Counted from the first letter of the stretch, positions 25,811 through 35,166 are shown. The stretch: DNA of 61,103 nt from Micrococcales bacterium (GCA_009777345.1 WRMB01000019.1:1-61103); one strand, 5' to 3'. A program made the numbers and translations. Notes: generated by a model from the letters alone, not told the origin.

Positions 25811-28051
25811 ATGGTGGGACGAGAGGTGCGCAGCCGGCGACGGCTCGGCCTGGTCACGGTCCTGGTGTTCGCGGCGCCGCTGGTGGGTCTGGTACCCGCC
25901 GTGAGCGCCGCCCCGACGGTGTCGTTGCAGGCGGTGGGGGACCCGCCGAGCGTCGTGATGACCCCCGAGGCGACCTGGGCCTTCACCACGGACCCGGTCG
26001 CGGCGGCGGGGGTGCCCGAGCTGACGCTGACCCGTGACGACCAGGTGGTGACGACGTACTCCGGCACCCGCGGTGCCGACGGGTCGGTCAGCGTGCGGGC
26101 GGCCGGGCTGGCACCCGGCTACTACGACGTGGAGGTCACGTTCCCGCAGGCGGCGCCGTGGACGGGGGCGCTCGTCGTGGCCGACGGACCGGTCGCGCAG
26201 GACGTGCGCATCGGGGTGGACGCGGGCCTGAGCTGGTCGGACCGCGACCTGGACTACGTCCGTCGGGCGTCGGCGATGATGCAGGCCGTGGGCATCGGTT
26301 CGGCCCGGGACCGGTTCACCTGGACCGCGGCCCAGGCCGACCCGCCGCACGCCGCCGGTACCACGCCCGACTGCACCGGCTGGGACTCCAAGGCCTGGAA
26401 CGTCGTCGGCAACTACTACGTCGCCACGACGAACGCGATGGTCGACGCCGGGATCGACGTGGTCACCGCTATCCACGGGGCGCCGTACTGCGCCCGGCCG
26501 GCGGACTCCACCACCGGGACCGACGCCCCCACGAACTACGACGCGGTCTACGACTTCGGCCAGCTGTTCGGCGAGCACATCCCCGTCGGGGCGGTCGAGT
26601 ACCAGAACGAGCAGGTGGCACCGTTCTTCTTCAAGGGGTACCCCTTCCAGTACGCCAGCGGGTTCAAGGCGTTCTCCGCCGGGGTCAAGTCGGTGCGACC
26701 CGACATGCTGGTGCTGCCCGGTTCGGACATCACCGCCCGGCCCGCCGGGAGCAGCACGATGTGGGGAGTGCTGTACCAGGCCGAGACTCTGGCCAACGGC
26801 ACCGCGTCGGCGTTCGACGTGCGCAACCAGCACTGGTACGGCACGGAGACCCAGAGCCTGGTCCACGCGTTCGACGACACCAAGTGGGCTGTCGACGCGG
26901 CAGCCGGGGTGGCTGACCGTCCCCAGTGGATGACCGAGATGGGCTACAACCTCAAGCGGGCCGGCGGTGAGCCGGGCGCCGCGGCCTACGTCGCGCAGAC
27001 CTACGCTATCGGCCTGGCCGCCGGGTACGAACGGGTCTACCCGTTCTACTGGCAGTCGCTGCTGGAGCAGTGCCCAGACAGCGGCCCGTCCAACACTGAC
27101 ACCTGCGGCGCCCTGTGGGGCCTGACCCGGAACGTGTGGTCCGACAAGTGGCGCGACGGGCGCTCGCAGGACATGTCGCCCCGTCCGGCCGTCGCCGTGA
27201 TGGCGGCGATGGCCCGCCACATCTCGGGCCGCCAGGTGCAGCAGGTGGAGACCGGCCCGACCGGCGCGACGGTGTACTTCTCCGGTGGCATCGCCGTGAC
27301 CTGGGACTCCGCCCGGCAGATCACCGACTTCGGGACGGGCGTCACCGTCAAGAACATGTACGGGCGAGCCGTCGACGCCTCTGTCAGCCCGGACAGCACC
27401 CACCCGTACCTGCTGTCGAACGTCACCGTCGTGCCGGGCACCCCCGAGCGGGTCGTCGTCCCTGGCAGCCCGGCGCAGCCGCGCGGGGCGGCACCGCTGC
27501 GGCTGGAGGTGCAGCGCATGGAGGTCAACGGGGTGGACCAGGTGCGGCACACCGACTGGGACTCGCTGGTCCCGCTGGCCCCGGGTGACACGGTTCGGAT
27601 GGTCGTGAGGGCCCGCTCCGGTGTGACGGACGTCGCCGCGAGCACGGCTTTCGCCTGCGAGGCCAGCGAGGGCCTGACCGTCTTCGCCCAGGGCCCGACG
27701 GCCGAAGGCTATGTCTGCGAGGCCCAGGCGGTCCAGGTGCCGGTGCCCCAGCTGACCGACCTGCCGTACCAGGTGACTCACCTCACGGTCACCGGACGTC
27801 ACGACGGCGCTAGCGACACCTCCCAGATCGCCTTCTCCGGCACCGGGGAGGCGTACACCGGTCCGCTCGCCCACGAGCAGAACTCGCCACCGCCTGACAC
27901 GACGACGCAGGGCACGACGACGCAGGGCGGCCCGGGTCACCCGTTGGCCAGGACCGGCGCGGACGTCGCCTGGCTGCTGGGTCTGCTGGCACTGACGCTG
28001 GTCGTCGGTACCGGGCTGGTCGTCGTGCGCCGCCGCCGCGCAGAATCCTGA
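25811..28051 (+). CDS. Secreted, wall-anchored glycoside-hydrolase-like protein
   Basis: The 746-residue protein has a signal peptide (RRRLGLVTVLVFAAPLVGLVPAVSA), an N-terminal beta domain, and then a (beta/alpha)8-like domain with the clan GH-A features: the acid/base in VEYQNEQVAPF, RNQHWYG, and the nucleophile in WMTEMGYN. This fits a GH39- or GH5-like enzyme on polysaccharide; the substrate is unknown. The C-terminus has a Thr/Gly linker, a sortase signal PLARTGAD (LAxTG type, class E), a membrane helix and RRRRAES, so it is linked to the wall. The ATG at 25811 starts right before the signal peptide; in-frame ATGs further upstream are less likely. Confidence 0.8.
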   Translation: MVGREVRSRRRLGLVTVLVFAAPLVGLVPAVSAAPTVSLQAVGDPPSVVMTPEATWAFTTDPVAAAGVPELTLTRDDQVVTTYSGTRGADGSVSVRAAGLAPGYYDVEVTFPQAAPWTGALVVADGPVAQDVRIGVDAGLSWSDRDLDYVRRASAMMQAVGIGSARDRFTWTAAQADPPHAAGTTPDCTGWDSKAWNVVGNYYVATTNAMVDAGIDVVTAIHGAPYCARPADSTTGTDAPTNYDAVYDFGQLFGEHIPVGAVEYQNEQVAPFFFKGYPFQYASGFKAFSAGVKSVRPDMLVLPGSDITARPAGSSTMWGVLYQAETLANGTASAFDVRNQHWYGTETQSLVHAFDDTKWAVDAAAGVADRPQWMTEMGYNLKRAGGEPGAAAYVAQTYAIGLAAGYERVYPFYWQSLLEQCPDSGPSNTDTCGALWGLTRNVWSDKWRDGRSQDMSPRPAVAVMAAMARHISGRQVQQVETGPTGATVYFSGGIAVTWDSARQITDFGTGVTVKNMYGRAVDASVSPDSTHPYLLSNVTVVPGTPERVVVPGSPAQPRGAAPLRLEVQRMEVNGVDQVRHTDWDSLVPLAPGDTVRMVVRARSGVTDVAASTAFACEASEGLTVFAQGPTAEGYVCEAQAVQVPVPQLTDLPYQVTHLTVTGRHDGASDTSQIAFSGTGEAYTGPLAHEQNSPPPDTTTQGTTTQGGPGHPLARTGADVAWLLGLLALTLVVGTGLVVVRRRRAES

Positions 28052-28099
28052 CACCTGCCGGGGCGAGGGCCATGCGGAGGGTCGACCCGCTCCGGCTAG

Positions 28100-28167
28100 C
28101 GAGAGATGGGCATCCACGCGAGAGTTGGGCTTGCAAGCCCATCCCTCGCGTGGATGCCCATCTCTCG
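28100..28167. terminator. Near-perfect 68-bp palindrome between convergent genes
   Basis: Arms of 23 bp (28100-28122 and 28145-28167; beginning CGAGAGATGGGC) are exact complements. The centre holds the perfect palindrome TGGGCTTGCAAGCCCA, so only two base pairs fail along the whole length. It sits just after the glycoside hydrolase gene and before the convergent GntR gene. A bidirectional terminator fits the position, although there is no T-tract. Confidence 0.75.
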
Positions 28168-28220
28168 GTGACCGCCACACCCCCCAGAAGCGGGGACAGT
28201 CGGGCATGGAGCCGTTCAGC

Positions 28221-28589
28221 TCAGGTCGGGGCGAGGAGGGCTCCGCGGACCAGGTCCAGGGCGGCCTCGTCGCTCAGGCCCGCGGCCCGGGCCTCGGCGA
28301 CGTAGCGTTCAGCCGCCCGGCGGACCTTCAGCTCGGGCACCTGGGCGTGGTCGGCCACGACGGTGCCGGTGCGCCGCCGGGTGACCACGACCCCTGCCGC
28401 CTCCAGCTCGCGGAAGGCCCGGGCGACAGTGCCTGGTGCCAGACCCAGGTCGGACGCCAGGGTGCGGATCGGCGGCAGCCGGTCACCGGGGGCCAGGCTG
28501 CCGCTGGCGACGTGGGCGGCGACCTGGGCCCGGATCTGCTCGTAGACCGGGACGCTGGAGTTGAGCTCGACCTCCAGACGGGCGCTCAC
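28221..28589 (-). CDS. GntR/YtrA-family repressor
   Basis: The 122-residue protein has the GntR winged-helix (VPVYEQIRAQVAAHVASGSL, then DRLPPIRTLASDLGLAPGTVARAF) and only a short C-terminal tail, which places it in the YtrA subfamily. YtrA regulators control small membrane transport operons. Its GTG start overlaps the stop of the upstream membrane-protein gene (GTGA), so the two are co-translated. A 16-bp palindrome before that operon is the probable operator. Longer in-frame starts would run antisense through the membrane gene. Confidence 0.9.
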   Translation of the reverse strand: MSARLEVELNSSVPVYEQIRAQVAAHVASGSLAPGDRLPPIRTLASDLGLAPGTVARAFRELEAAGVVVTRRRTGTVVADHAQVPELKVRRAAERYVAEARAAGLSDEAALDLVRGALLAPT

Positions 28590-29767
28590 GGTGTCGCCTC
28601 GACAGCCGGGCTGCTGTCGCTGGTCGAAGGCACGACGCTGGTCGGGTCCGGCTCGACACTGTTGCCCTGGGCCATGAGCCAGGCTGCCGCCCCGAGGGCT
28701 GCCAGCAGCCCGCAGGCCAGCATGACGATCCAGGCTTTCCGGGTGCGGAGGCTGGTCGGCCTGATGCTCCGGACCATCGTGGCCAAGCTGGCCAGCAGCA
28801 CGACGATGCCGAGGAGCATCACGCCCACGCCCAGGGTGGCCACCGCATCGTTGGACGGGACCTCGTAGGCGACTGCGTCGATCCACTCCTGGCCCGGCCT
28901 GCCCTTGAGCCACAGCCCGTCGCCCATCGACATCAGTGCCGCAGCCAGTGTCAGACCGACGACCAGCTGGACGACTCCGAGCACCCGGCGGGTCGCGGTC
29001 TGCCGCAGCGTGACGTCGTCGGCCTGGGTGGTACCGGCGACTGCCGGACGGCGGGCGATGGCCCGCAGGACCAGTCCGGTCAGCGTCCCGAGCGCCGCCA
29101 GGGCTACGAGCAGGGCGACACCGTAGAACGCGCCCGGCCACATGCCGTTCCCGGCGACGCACCCCTGGCCACAGCTGTCTACGACGATGCCCGTGCTGTC
29201 GCGGGGGTCGGCGGCGATGGCTCCGGCGAACAGGACGGCGAGCAGCGCACCGACCAGCGCGGTGCCCCAGGCGGGCAGGGCCGGGCCGACCAGCGCGCGC
29301 ACCGACCGGGGTTCGAGGACCGCATGGCGGGTGCTTCCGGTCGGGCGCGGCCAGGTCCGTTCGCCGACGCTGTGGATAGCCAGGAACCCGGTACCGATGA
29401 CGAGCGGGGCGAGGACGAGGCCCAGCGTCCCGTCACCGATCCAGCCGACGATGTCACGCCCGAGGTCCGACCCCAGCGGCTGGCCGTCGATCATCCCGTC
29501 CTGGTTGAAGGCCCAGCCCTGGTAGATCCCGGACACCACGGCTCCGGCCACGCTGCCGACCGGCAGCCACCACCAGGCCAGCGCTGTGATCGTGCGGTCG
29601 TGCTGTCGAGCCCTGGCCGCCAGGACGTCGGGCTCGGAGCCTTGCGACCCGGCGGGAAGGCGGCGCTTGGTGAGCTGTACGGCTGCAGCCGCCAGGCCAC
29701 CGGTGGTGGCGACGACGACAGCGATGATGCCGATGGTGACGGCGACAACGAACATGGACGGTTGCAT
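28586..29767 (-). CDS. Polytopic membrane protein co-transcribed with the GntR regulator
   Basis: The 393-residue protein has about eight hydrophobic helices, among them FVVAVTIGIIAVVVATTGGLAA, LPVGSVAGAVVSGIY, ALVGALLAVLFAGAIAA, FYGVALLVALAALGTLTGLVL and MLACGLLAALGAAAWLMA. The Ser/Thr/Pro-rich tail holds no motif. A small extracytoplasmic loop has two Cys residues (DSCGQGCVAG) that could form a disulfide. No family is recognised. Position and coupling with a YtrA-type repressor suggest regulation by an effector that acts on the membrane or wall. AGGAGGCTCC-like bases (29770s on the coding strand) precede the ATG. Confidence 0.75.
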   Translation of the reverse strand: MQPSMFVVAVTIGIIAVVVATTGGLAAAAVQLTKRRLPAGSQGSEPDVLAARARQHDRTITALAWWWLPVGSVAGAVVSGIYQGWAFNQDGMIDGQPLGSDLGRDIVGWIGDGTLGLVLAPLVIGTGFLAIHSVGERTWPRPTGSTRHAVLEPRSVRALVGPALPAWGTALVGALLAVLFAGAIAADPRDSTGIVVDSCGQGCVAGNGMWPGAFYGVALLVALAALGTLTGLVLRAIARRPAVAGTTQADDVTLRQTATRRVLGVVQLVVGLTLAAALMSMGDGLWLKGRPGQEWIDAVAYEVPSNDAVATLGVGVMLLGIVVLLASLATMVRSIRPTSLRTRKAWIVMLACGLLAALGAAAWLMAQGNSVEPDPTSVVPSTSDSSPAVEATP

Positions 29768-29790
29768 CGGAGCCTCCTTCTGATTGACTC

Positions 29791-29806
29791 AATGTATTGA
29801 TACATT
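29791..29806. promoter_or_regulatory. AATGTAT-TG-ATACATT operator for the GntR regulator
   Basis: Seven-base arms pair perfectly around two bases. The site lies 24 bases upstream of the leftward operon and 50 bases upstream of the rightward adenosine deaminase start, in the only AT-rich stretch of the region. Short A/T palindromes of this size are typical YtrA-type GntR operators. It could act on both directions. Confidence 0.7.
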
Positions 29807-29855
29807 AGGCCAGCGTCGCCTGTCAACCACCCCCCGGTGGGGCAGACTGGACCCG

Positions 29856-30953
29856 ATGCGTGACCTGACCGCCCTGCCCAAGGCGCACCTGCACCTGCAC
29901 TTCACCGGGTCGATGCGCCCGGACACCCTGGCCGAGCTGGCCGAGGCCAAGGGGGTGCGCCTGCCCGCGGCGCTGCTCGACGACGACCCGCTGCACGTGC
30001 CCGGCGACGCGCGCGGCTGGTTCCGCTTCCAGCGCCTGTACGACGCCGCCCGCCAGGTGGTGCGGGACGAGGCCACGATGCGCCGGGTGATCGCCGAGGC
30101 CGTGGCCGACGACGCCGCCGAGGGTTCGGTGCGGCTGGAGATCCAGGTCGACCCGACGTCCTACGCCCCCCACGTGGGCGGGATCACCCCGGCGGTCGAG
30201 ATCGTGCTCGACGCGGCCCGCGCCGCCTCGGCGGCGCACGGCACCGAGGTCGGCGTGATCGTCGCCGCTTCGCGGCTGCGGCACCCGATGGACGCCCGGA
30301 CCCTGGCCCGGCTGGCCGCCCGCCACGCCGGGTCCGGTCCGGGAGAGGTGGTCGGCTTCGGGCTGTCCAACGACGAGCGGCGCGGTGACACCGAGGCGTT
30401 CGGCCCGGCGTTCGCCATCGCCGAGCGGGCCGGTCTGGCGCTCGTCCCGCACGCCGGTGAGCTGCTCGGCCCGGCCCACGTCAGCGAGGTGCTCGACTGC
30501 CTGCACCCGCACCGGCTGGGCCACGGGGTGCGGTCCGCCGAGGACCCCCGGGTGCTCGAACGGGTGGTCCGCGAGCAGGTGGTCCTCGAGGTGTGCCCGG
30601 CCTCCAACGTCTCGCTCGGGGTGTACCACCAGATGGCCGACGTGCCGCTGCGCGCCCTGGTCGAGGCCGGGGCCCAGGTGGCGCTCGGCGCCGACGACCC
30701 GTTGCTGTTCCGCTCCCGGCTGGTGGACCAGTACGCCGCGGCCCGGGACGTCCTCGGCCTGGACGACGTGGCGCTGGCCGGTCTGGCCCGCTCCTCGGTC
30801 CGGGCCTCGCAGGCGGGCGCGACGACACAGGCCGCGGCCCTGGCCGGTATCGACGCCTGGCTCGCCGGGCCCGCCGCCTCCGCCCTGGTCAGCCAGCGCG
30901 GCCGGTCGGCCGACCGGCGACCTGTCCCGGCCGTGCCGACCGAGGCGTCGTAA
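29856..30953 (+). CDS. add: Adenosine deaminase
   Basis: The 365-residue enzyme deaminates adenosine to inosine in purine salvage. The zinc and catalytic motifs are PKAHLHLHFTGSMRP (two His), LVPHAGELLGP (His and Glu), LHPHRLGHGVRS (His), VCPASNVSLGVY and ALGADDPLLF (two Asp). Where typical adenosine deaminases read HxHxEGS or HLHLDG, this one has HLHLHFTGS, a usual actinobacterial variant. The ATG at 29856 is chosen over the in-frame ATG at 29784 because the latter would start inside the GntR operator. It is divergent from the membrane-protein operon. Confidence 0.93.
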   Translation: MRDLTALPKAHLHLHFTGSMRPDTLAELAEAKGVRLPAALLDDDPLHVPGDARGWFRFQRLYDAARQVVRDEATMRRVIAEAVADDAAEGSVRLEIQVDPTSYAPHVGGITPAVEIVLDAARAASAAHGTEVGVIVAASRLRHPMDARTLARLAARHAGSGPGEVVGFGLSNDERRGDTEAFGPAFAIAERAGLALVPHAGELLGPAHVSEVLDCLHPHRLGHGVRSAEDPRVLERVVREQVVLEVCPASNVSLGVYHQMADVPLRALVEAGAQVALGADDPLLFRSRLVDQYAAARDVLGLDDVALAGLARSSVRASQAGATTQAAALAGIDAWLAGPAASALVSQRGRSADRRPVPAVPTEAS

Positions 30954-30979
30954 GGGGCCGGACTGTGCTGGGCCCGGAC

Positions 30980-31182
30980 CCACCGATTTTCGCCTGCTGC
31001 GCGCCACCAGGCGGGCACGCTGGCTGCGTTGTCGCTGCTATGCAGGCCTCTCCCCAGCGCTACTCCACACGCTGGCTGCGCCATCGCGCGGAGCCTCTCG
31101 CGCCGTGGGCCCGCCTGCCGTCGCAGCTCCGCCTTGCCATCGCACCCGCCTGGTGACGCTCGTGACGGCGCAAATTCGGTGG
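30980..31182. mobile_element. MITE-like 203-bp element with imperfect terminal inverted repeats
   Basis: CCACCGATTTTCGCC (30980-30994) pairs with GGCGCAAATTCGGTGG (31167-31182) with one mismatch and one indel. Further in, CACCAGGCGGG (31005-31015) pairs exactly with CCCGCCTGGTG (31145-31155). The interior has two direct copies of CACGCTGGCTGCG. It encodes nothing that I can support. The rest of the 30954-31288 gap holds only the promoter region of the next gene. A structured RNA is the alternative to a miniature transposable element. Confidence 0.4.
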
Positions 31183-31288
31183 ATCTGGGCTGAGTTGGTG
31201 AGCAGGTGATGGACGGGTCGACGCGATCGTCCGTGCGCGGATGCGCCAGTGCGTACACTGTGCCGCACCGACTCGACAAGGGAGCGTC

Positions 31289-32326
31289 GTGAACTACTCG
31301 GACCCGAACCAGGCGGAATGGGCGTTGCAGAACCCGGCGACGTCGGGTGAGGTGCTGGCCGCGATCGCCCAGGCCCACCCGGCTCTGCGCGACCGCGTGG
31401 TCACGCACCCGAACGCATACCCGCAGCTGGTGACCTGGATCGCGGCCCAGTCGACATCGGCCGCGAGCGCCTCGGCACCGCCGCAGTCAGGGCCCGGTCC
31501 GTCGTACGGTCCGGCCGCACCCCAGCCCTACGGTCAGCCGTCCTACGGTCCGGCTCAGCAGCAGTCGTACGGTCCGGCTCAGCCGTATCCGATGCAGCCC
31601 TCCGGCCCGGGGCAGCCGTACTACGACCCGGCGGGTGGGTACCCGGCCGGAGCGCCCGCGAAGAAGAAGACGGGGCTCGTCCTCGGGCTGGTCGGCGGCG
31701 GCGTGGTCGTGGTGGCGGTCGTCGCCGTCCTGGGCCTGTTCGTCTTCGACTGGTTCGGCGGTTCGTCCGGGCCCGGTCCGTCGGCTTCGTCCGGGCCTGC
31801 TTCGTCCGGGTCGGCTTCGTCCAGGCCTGCTTCGTCCGGCTCGGCTTCGTCCGGGCCTGGACCGACCCTGACGAAGGGCCAGGTGGAGGCGTTCCTCGAC
31901 AGCGACTTCATGCGGGACATATCTGACGGTGCTGATGTGGATGACTACTCCTACAATAACTACGACTACAAAGATGGAGACATCACCATCCCCCAGGGGT
32001 GCGAAGACTTGTTCGCCAACATGGTTAAGGGTGCTGACGACTGGTCCTTTTACGATGTCATCGTGACGCGGCCCGCGAAGAGAATCTCGCCCGACTCGTT
32101 CATCGATGCGGCCACCGGGTGCGCGCTGTATGAGGACGATGAATTCGAGGAATACTCGATCCACGAGCAGGCCGGGGGCTGGTGGGTCAAGGACCCCGCC
32201 GCCGACGACGTCACGTTCGTGTACGGCAACGTCTGGCTGGAGGTGCAGCCCAACAGGTGGAGCGACAACGAGATCCGGGAGCTGTTCAAGGACTTCGCGA
32301 AGGCTGTCGACGCAGCCGCGAAGTAG
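31289..32326 (+). CDS. Membrane protein with N-terminal leucine-rich-repeat-variant domain
   Basis: The 345-residue protein starts with about 55 residues of the leucine-rich-repeat-variant type (DPNQAEWALQNPATSGEVLAAIA, RVVTHPNAYPQLVTWIA). A Gly/Pro/Tyr/Gln-rich linker (YGQPSYGPAQ repeats), one membrane helix (TGLVLGLVGGGVVVVAVVAVLGLFVF), a Ser/Gly/Pro spacer with a repeated SSGSASS unit, and an acidic external domain of about 130 residues follow. The last part is richer in A/T than its surroundings (for example 31925-31985). This layout recurs in actinobacterial surface proteins of unknown role. The GTG at 31289 follows AGGGAG (31279-31284). Confidence 0.72.
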   Translation: MNYSDPNQAEWALQNPATSGEVLAAIAQAHPALRDRVVTHPNAYPQLVTWIAAQSTSAASASAPPQSGPGPSYGPAAPQPYGQPSYGPAQQQSYGPAQPYPMQPSGPGQPYYDPAGGYPAGAPAKKKTGLVLGLVGGGVVVVAVVAVLGLFVFDWFGGSSGPGPSASSGPASSGSASSRPASSGSASSGPGPTLTKGQVEAFLDSDFMRDISDGADVDDYSYNNYDYKDGDITIPQGCEDLFANMVKGADDWSFYDVIVTRPAKRISPDSFIDAATGCALYEDDEFEEYSIHEQAGGWWVKDPAADDVTFVYGNVWLEVQPNRWSDNEIRELFKDFAKAVDAAAK

Positions 32327-32386
32327 GTCGGCTCCCCACAGGTTCCGCGACCTGACCGGCCGGCCGGCCAGCCAGCCAGGAGGCAG

Positions 32387-33610
32387 TCAGTCGGCCTCGG
32401 CCAGCAGCGCCTGGATCCGGCTGACGCCCTCGACCAGGTCGTCGTCGCCCAGGGCGTAGGACAGCCGTAGGTACCCGGACGGCCCGAAGGCCTCCCCGGG
32501 CACCACGGCGACCTCGACCTCGTCCAGGATCAGCCCCGCCAGGTCGGCGGACGTCGTGGGGGTCCGGCCCCGGATCGGCCTGCCGAGCACCCCGGCCACT
32601 GACGGGTAGGCGTAGAAGGCGCCCAGCGGGGTGGGGGTCGCGACACCGTCGATCGCGCCGAGCATCGTGACCATGGTGCGCCGCCGCCGGTCGAACGCCG
32701 TGCGCATCGCCTCGACCGCGCTCAGGTCGCCGGTCAGTGCGGCGATCGCGGCCTGCTGCGACACGTTGGAGACGTTGCTGGTCAGGTGCGACTGCAGGTT
32801 GGTGGCGGCCTTGACGACATCGGACGGGCCGATCATCCACCCGACCCGCCAGCCGGTCATGGCGTAGGTCTTGGCCACACCGTTGAGGACGATGGTGGTG
32901 TCGGCCAGCTCGGGCACCGCCCGGACGACCGGGGTGAAGACCGCGTGGTCGTAGACCAGGTGCTCGTAGATCTCGTCGGTGACGACCCAGATACCGTGCT
33001 CGAGCGCCCAGCGGCCGATCGCGACCGTCTGCTCGGGGGAGTAGACACCGCCGGTCGGGTTGGACGGGGAGTTGAACAGCAGCACCTTGGTGCGCGGCGT
33101 CCGGGCCGCTTCGAGGGCTTCGAGGCTGACGGTGTACCCGGTCTCGGGCCCGGCCAGCACCTCGACCGGGACGCCCCCGGCCAGGCTGATCGCCTCGGGG
33201 TAGGTGGTCCAGTACGGGGTGGGCATCAGCACCTCGTCGCCGGGGTCCAGCACGGTGGCGAAGGCCTGGTAGACGGCCTGCTTGCCGCCGTTGGTGACGA
33301 GCACGTCGCCGGGGGAGACCTCGTACCCGGAGTCGCGCAGCGTCTTGGCGGCGATGGCCTCCTTGAGGGCGGGCAGCCCGGCGGCCGGGGTGTAGCGGTG
33401 GTTCGCCGGGTCGTGGGCGGCGCGCACGGCGGCCTCGACGATCGCCGGGGGCGTCGGGAAGTCCGGCTCACCAGCGCCGAAGCCGATGACCGGTCGGCCC
33501 GCGGCCTTCAGCGCCTTGGCCTTGGCGTCGACGGCCAGGGTTGCCGACGGGGCGATTGCGCCGATCCGGGCGGAGACACGACGAGCAGATGGCTGGTTCA
33601 CGTGTCCCAT
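32387..33610 (-). CDS. aspC: Aspartate aminotransferase (class I)
   Basis: The 407-residue PLP enzyme has the class I/II aminotransferase motifs: [12 protein letters not shown] near residue 45, [12 protein letters not shown], the Tyr/Asn region [21 protein letters not shown], and the PLP lysine in [17 protein letters not shown], followed by the substrate arginine in GYLRLSYAL. It transfers the amino group between aspartate and 2-oxoglutarate. Position beside tRNA-Trp and secE is common in actinobacteria. The start is ATG 33610 with a GTG three codons in. The short gap to the previous gene has no evident terminator. Confidence 0.94.
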   Translation of the reverse strand: MGHVNQPSARRVSARIGAIAPSATLAVDAKAKALKAAGRPVIGFGAGEPDFPTPPAIVEAAVRAAHDPANHRYTPAAGLPALKEAIAAKTLRDSGYEVSPGDVLVTNGGKQAVYQAFATVLDPGDEVLMPTPYWTTYPEAISLAGGVPVEVLAGPETGYTVSLEALEAARTPRTKVLLFNSPSNPTGGVYSPEQTVAIGRWALEHGIWVVTDEIYEHLVYDHAVFTPVVRAVPELADTTIVLNGVAKTYAMTGWRVGWMIGPSDVVKAATNLQSHLTSNVSNVSQQAAIAALTGDLSAVEAMRTAFDRRRRTMVTMLGAIDGVATPTPLGAFYAYPSVAGVLGRPIRGRTPTTSADLAGLILDEVEVAVVPGEAFGPSGYLRLSYALGDDDLVEGVSRIQALLAEAD

Positions 33611-33761
33611 AGTGGCAGAATCCCGAGGCCACCGCCGTCGGCGTCCAGTTCGACCTGCCCGGCCAACCTCGCGTACAGTGGCCCCTGGCGGTTGACGATC
33701 GTCATGCTGTGACGTGCCCGAGCGACACCGGGGTGCGTGCGGTGACGGTCGTCAGTCTCTT

Positions 33762-33834
33762 AGGGCAGTGGCGCAAGTGGTAGCGCAGCGGTCTCCAAAA
33801 CCGCAGGTTGCAGGTTCGAGTCCTGTCTGCCCTG
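33762..33834 (+). tRNA. trnW: tRNA-Trp (CCA anticodon)
   Basis: The acceptor arms AGGGCAG (33762-33768) and CTGCCCT (33827-33833) pair fully, and G33834 is the discriminator base. The anticodon loop CTCCAAA carries CCA at 33795-33797. The T arm GGTTCGAGTCC is canonical. The 3' CCA is not encoded. It stands just upstream of secE, a normal actinobacterial order. The following 125 bases contain hairpin-forming GC-rich repeats (GGTCTGCACCGG and CCGGTGCACC) that may end the tRNA transcript. Confidence 0.98.
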
Positions 33835-33959
33835 CGCATCCGGTCTGCACCGGTCCGGCTGGGCTGCCGCCCGGCACGGTCGGGCCGGTGCACCGATGCC
33901 GGTCCGGGCCTGTCGTCACGGGTCCCGCGCGACCGGCCACCACGACGTGAGGAAGTAAC

Positions 33960-34244
33960 GTGAACGACACTGCCGACGCGGCTTGGGGCTCGTCCGAGCG
34001 CAAGCCCGCGAAGCGGTCGGACGGCGCATCGGACAGGACGGGCAAGAAGCCCTCCGGTCCGATCGGTCGGCTCGTCCGGTTCGTCCGCGAAGTGGTCGCC
34101 GAGCTGAAGAAGGTCGTCCGGCCGACCCGGGCCGAGGTCATCACCTACACCTCGACGGTGCTGGTGTTCGTCGCGGTCGTCATGGCTTTTGTGCTCGGTG
34201 TCGACTTCGGCATCGGCAAGCTCACGTTCTGGGTGTTCGGGTAG
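33960..34244 (+). CDS. secE: Preprotein translocase subunit SecE
   Basis: The 94-residue protein has a basic, disordered N-terminus of about 30 residues. The conserved SecE amphipathic helix ([20 protein letters not shown]) and one membrane helix ([22 protein letters not shown]) follow. SecE holds the SecY channel together in the plasma membrane. The start is GTG, preceded by GAGGAAG. It is the first gene of the secE-nusG-rplK-rplA run; nusG starts 32 bases after its stop. Confidence 0.96.
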   Translation: MNDTADAAWGSSERKPAKRSDGASDRTGKKPSGPIGRLVRFVREVVAELKKVVRPTRAEVITYTSTVLVFVAVVMAFVLGVDFGIGKLTFWVFG

Positions 34245-34276
34245 TGCCCGTCCCCGAGTCAGAAAGCAGGTCCGTA

Positions 34277-35131
34277 GTGTCGACTGACAGCCAGCCCATC
34301 CCGGCCGACGCGGCCGAGACCACCGACGATCCGTCGGCCGTCGCGGGCAGTCCGGCCGATGCGCCCGCCGCGGACGAACCCACAGCGGACGAACCCGTGG
34401 TGGACGAACCCGCGGACGAAACCGACGAGCCTGCTGCGCAGGACGAACCCGCGGACGAACCGGTTGCGCAGGCTCCGGCGGACGACCCGGTCGTCGCCGA
34501 GGACGAGCCGGTCGACGACATCCCCGACCCTGACGACGACCCGGTCGCCGCCTACAAGGCCAAGCTGCGCACCCTGCCCGGCGACTGGTACGTGGTGCAC
34601 TCCTACGCCGGGTACGAGAACAAGGTGAAGGCGAACCTGGAGTCGCGTATCGGTTCGCTGAATATGGAGGACTACATCTTCGGGGCCGAGGTCCCGATGG
34701 AAGAGGTCGTCGAGATCAAGAACTCCCAGCGCAAGTTGGTCAAGCGGGTGCGGATCCCGGGCTACGTCCTGGTCCGCATGGAGCTGACCGACGAGTCGTG
34801 GGGCGCGGTGCGCCACACCCCGGGGGTCACCGGGTTCGTCGGGCACTCCCACCAGCCGGTGCCGCTGACCCTGGACGAGGTCTTCTCGATGCTCGCCCCG
34901 ACGCTGCAGACCAAGGCGCCGGAGAAGGCGACGAAGAAGAAGGAGACCAAGGTCGAGGTCGACTTCGAGGTCGGCGAGTCGGTGACCGTGACCGACGGCG
35001 GCCCGTTCGACACGCTGCCCGCGACCATCTCCGAGATCAACCCTGAGAGCCAGAAGCTCAAGGTGCTCGTCTCGCTCTTCGGCCGGGAGACCCCGGTCGA
35101 GCTGTCGTTCGGCCAGGTCTCCAAGATCTGA
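34277..35131 (+). CDS. nusG: Transcription factor NusG with long acidic N-terminus
   Basis: NusG travels with RNA polymerase, modulates pausing and links it to Rho or the ribosome. About 85 N-terminal residues are Asp/Glu/Pro/Ala-rich (repeats such as [14 protein letters not shown]), as in other actinobacteria. The NGN domain follows ([44 protein letters not shown]) and the KOW domain closes the protein ([21 protein letters not shown]). The GTG at 34277 is taken as the start; an earlier GTG at 34244 would only add a short Ser/Val-rich tail. Length, 284 residues, is normal for the group. Confidence 0.95.
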   Translation: MSTDSQPIPADAAETTDDPSAVAGSPADAPAADEPTADEPVVDEPADETDEPAAQDEPADEPVAQAPADDPVVAEDEPVDDIPDPDDDPVAAYKAKLRTLPGDWYVVHSYAGYENKVKANLESRIGSLNMEDYIFGAEVPMEEVVEIKNSQRKLVKRVRIPGYVLVRMELTDESWGAVRHTPGVTGFVGHSHQPVPLTLDEVFSMLAPTLQTKAPEKATKKKETKVEVDFEVGESVTVTDGGPFDTLPATISEINPESQKLKVLVSLFGRETPVELSFGQVSKI

Positions 35132-35166
35132 CCGGCCACTACCGCCGAACACGAAGGACCCGAAGG

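Noticed and set aside
25766..28207. 813-codon minus-strand ORF opposite the glycoside-hydrolase gene
   Set aside because: Arg/Gly/His-rich translation typical of antisense frames at high GC; the + strand gene has a signal peptide, active-site motifs and a sorting signal.
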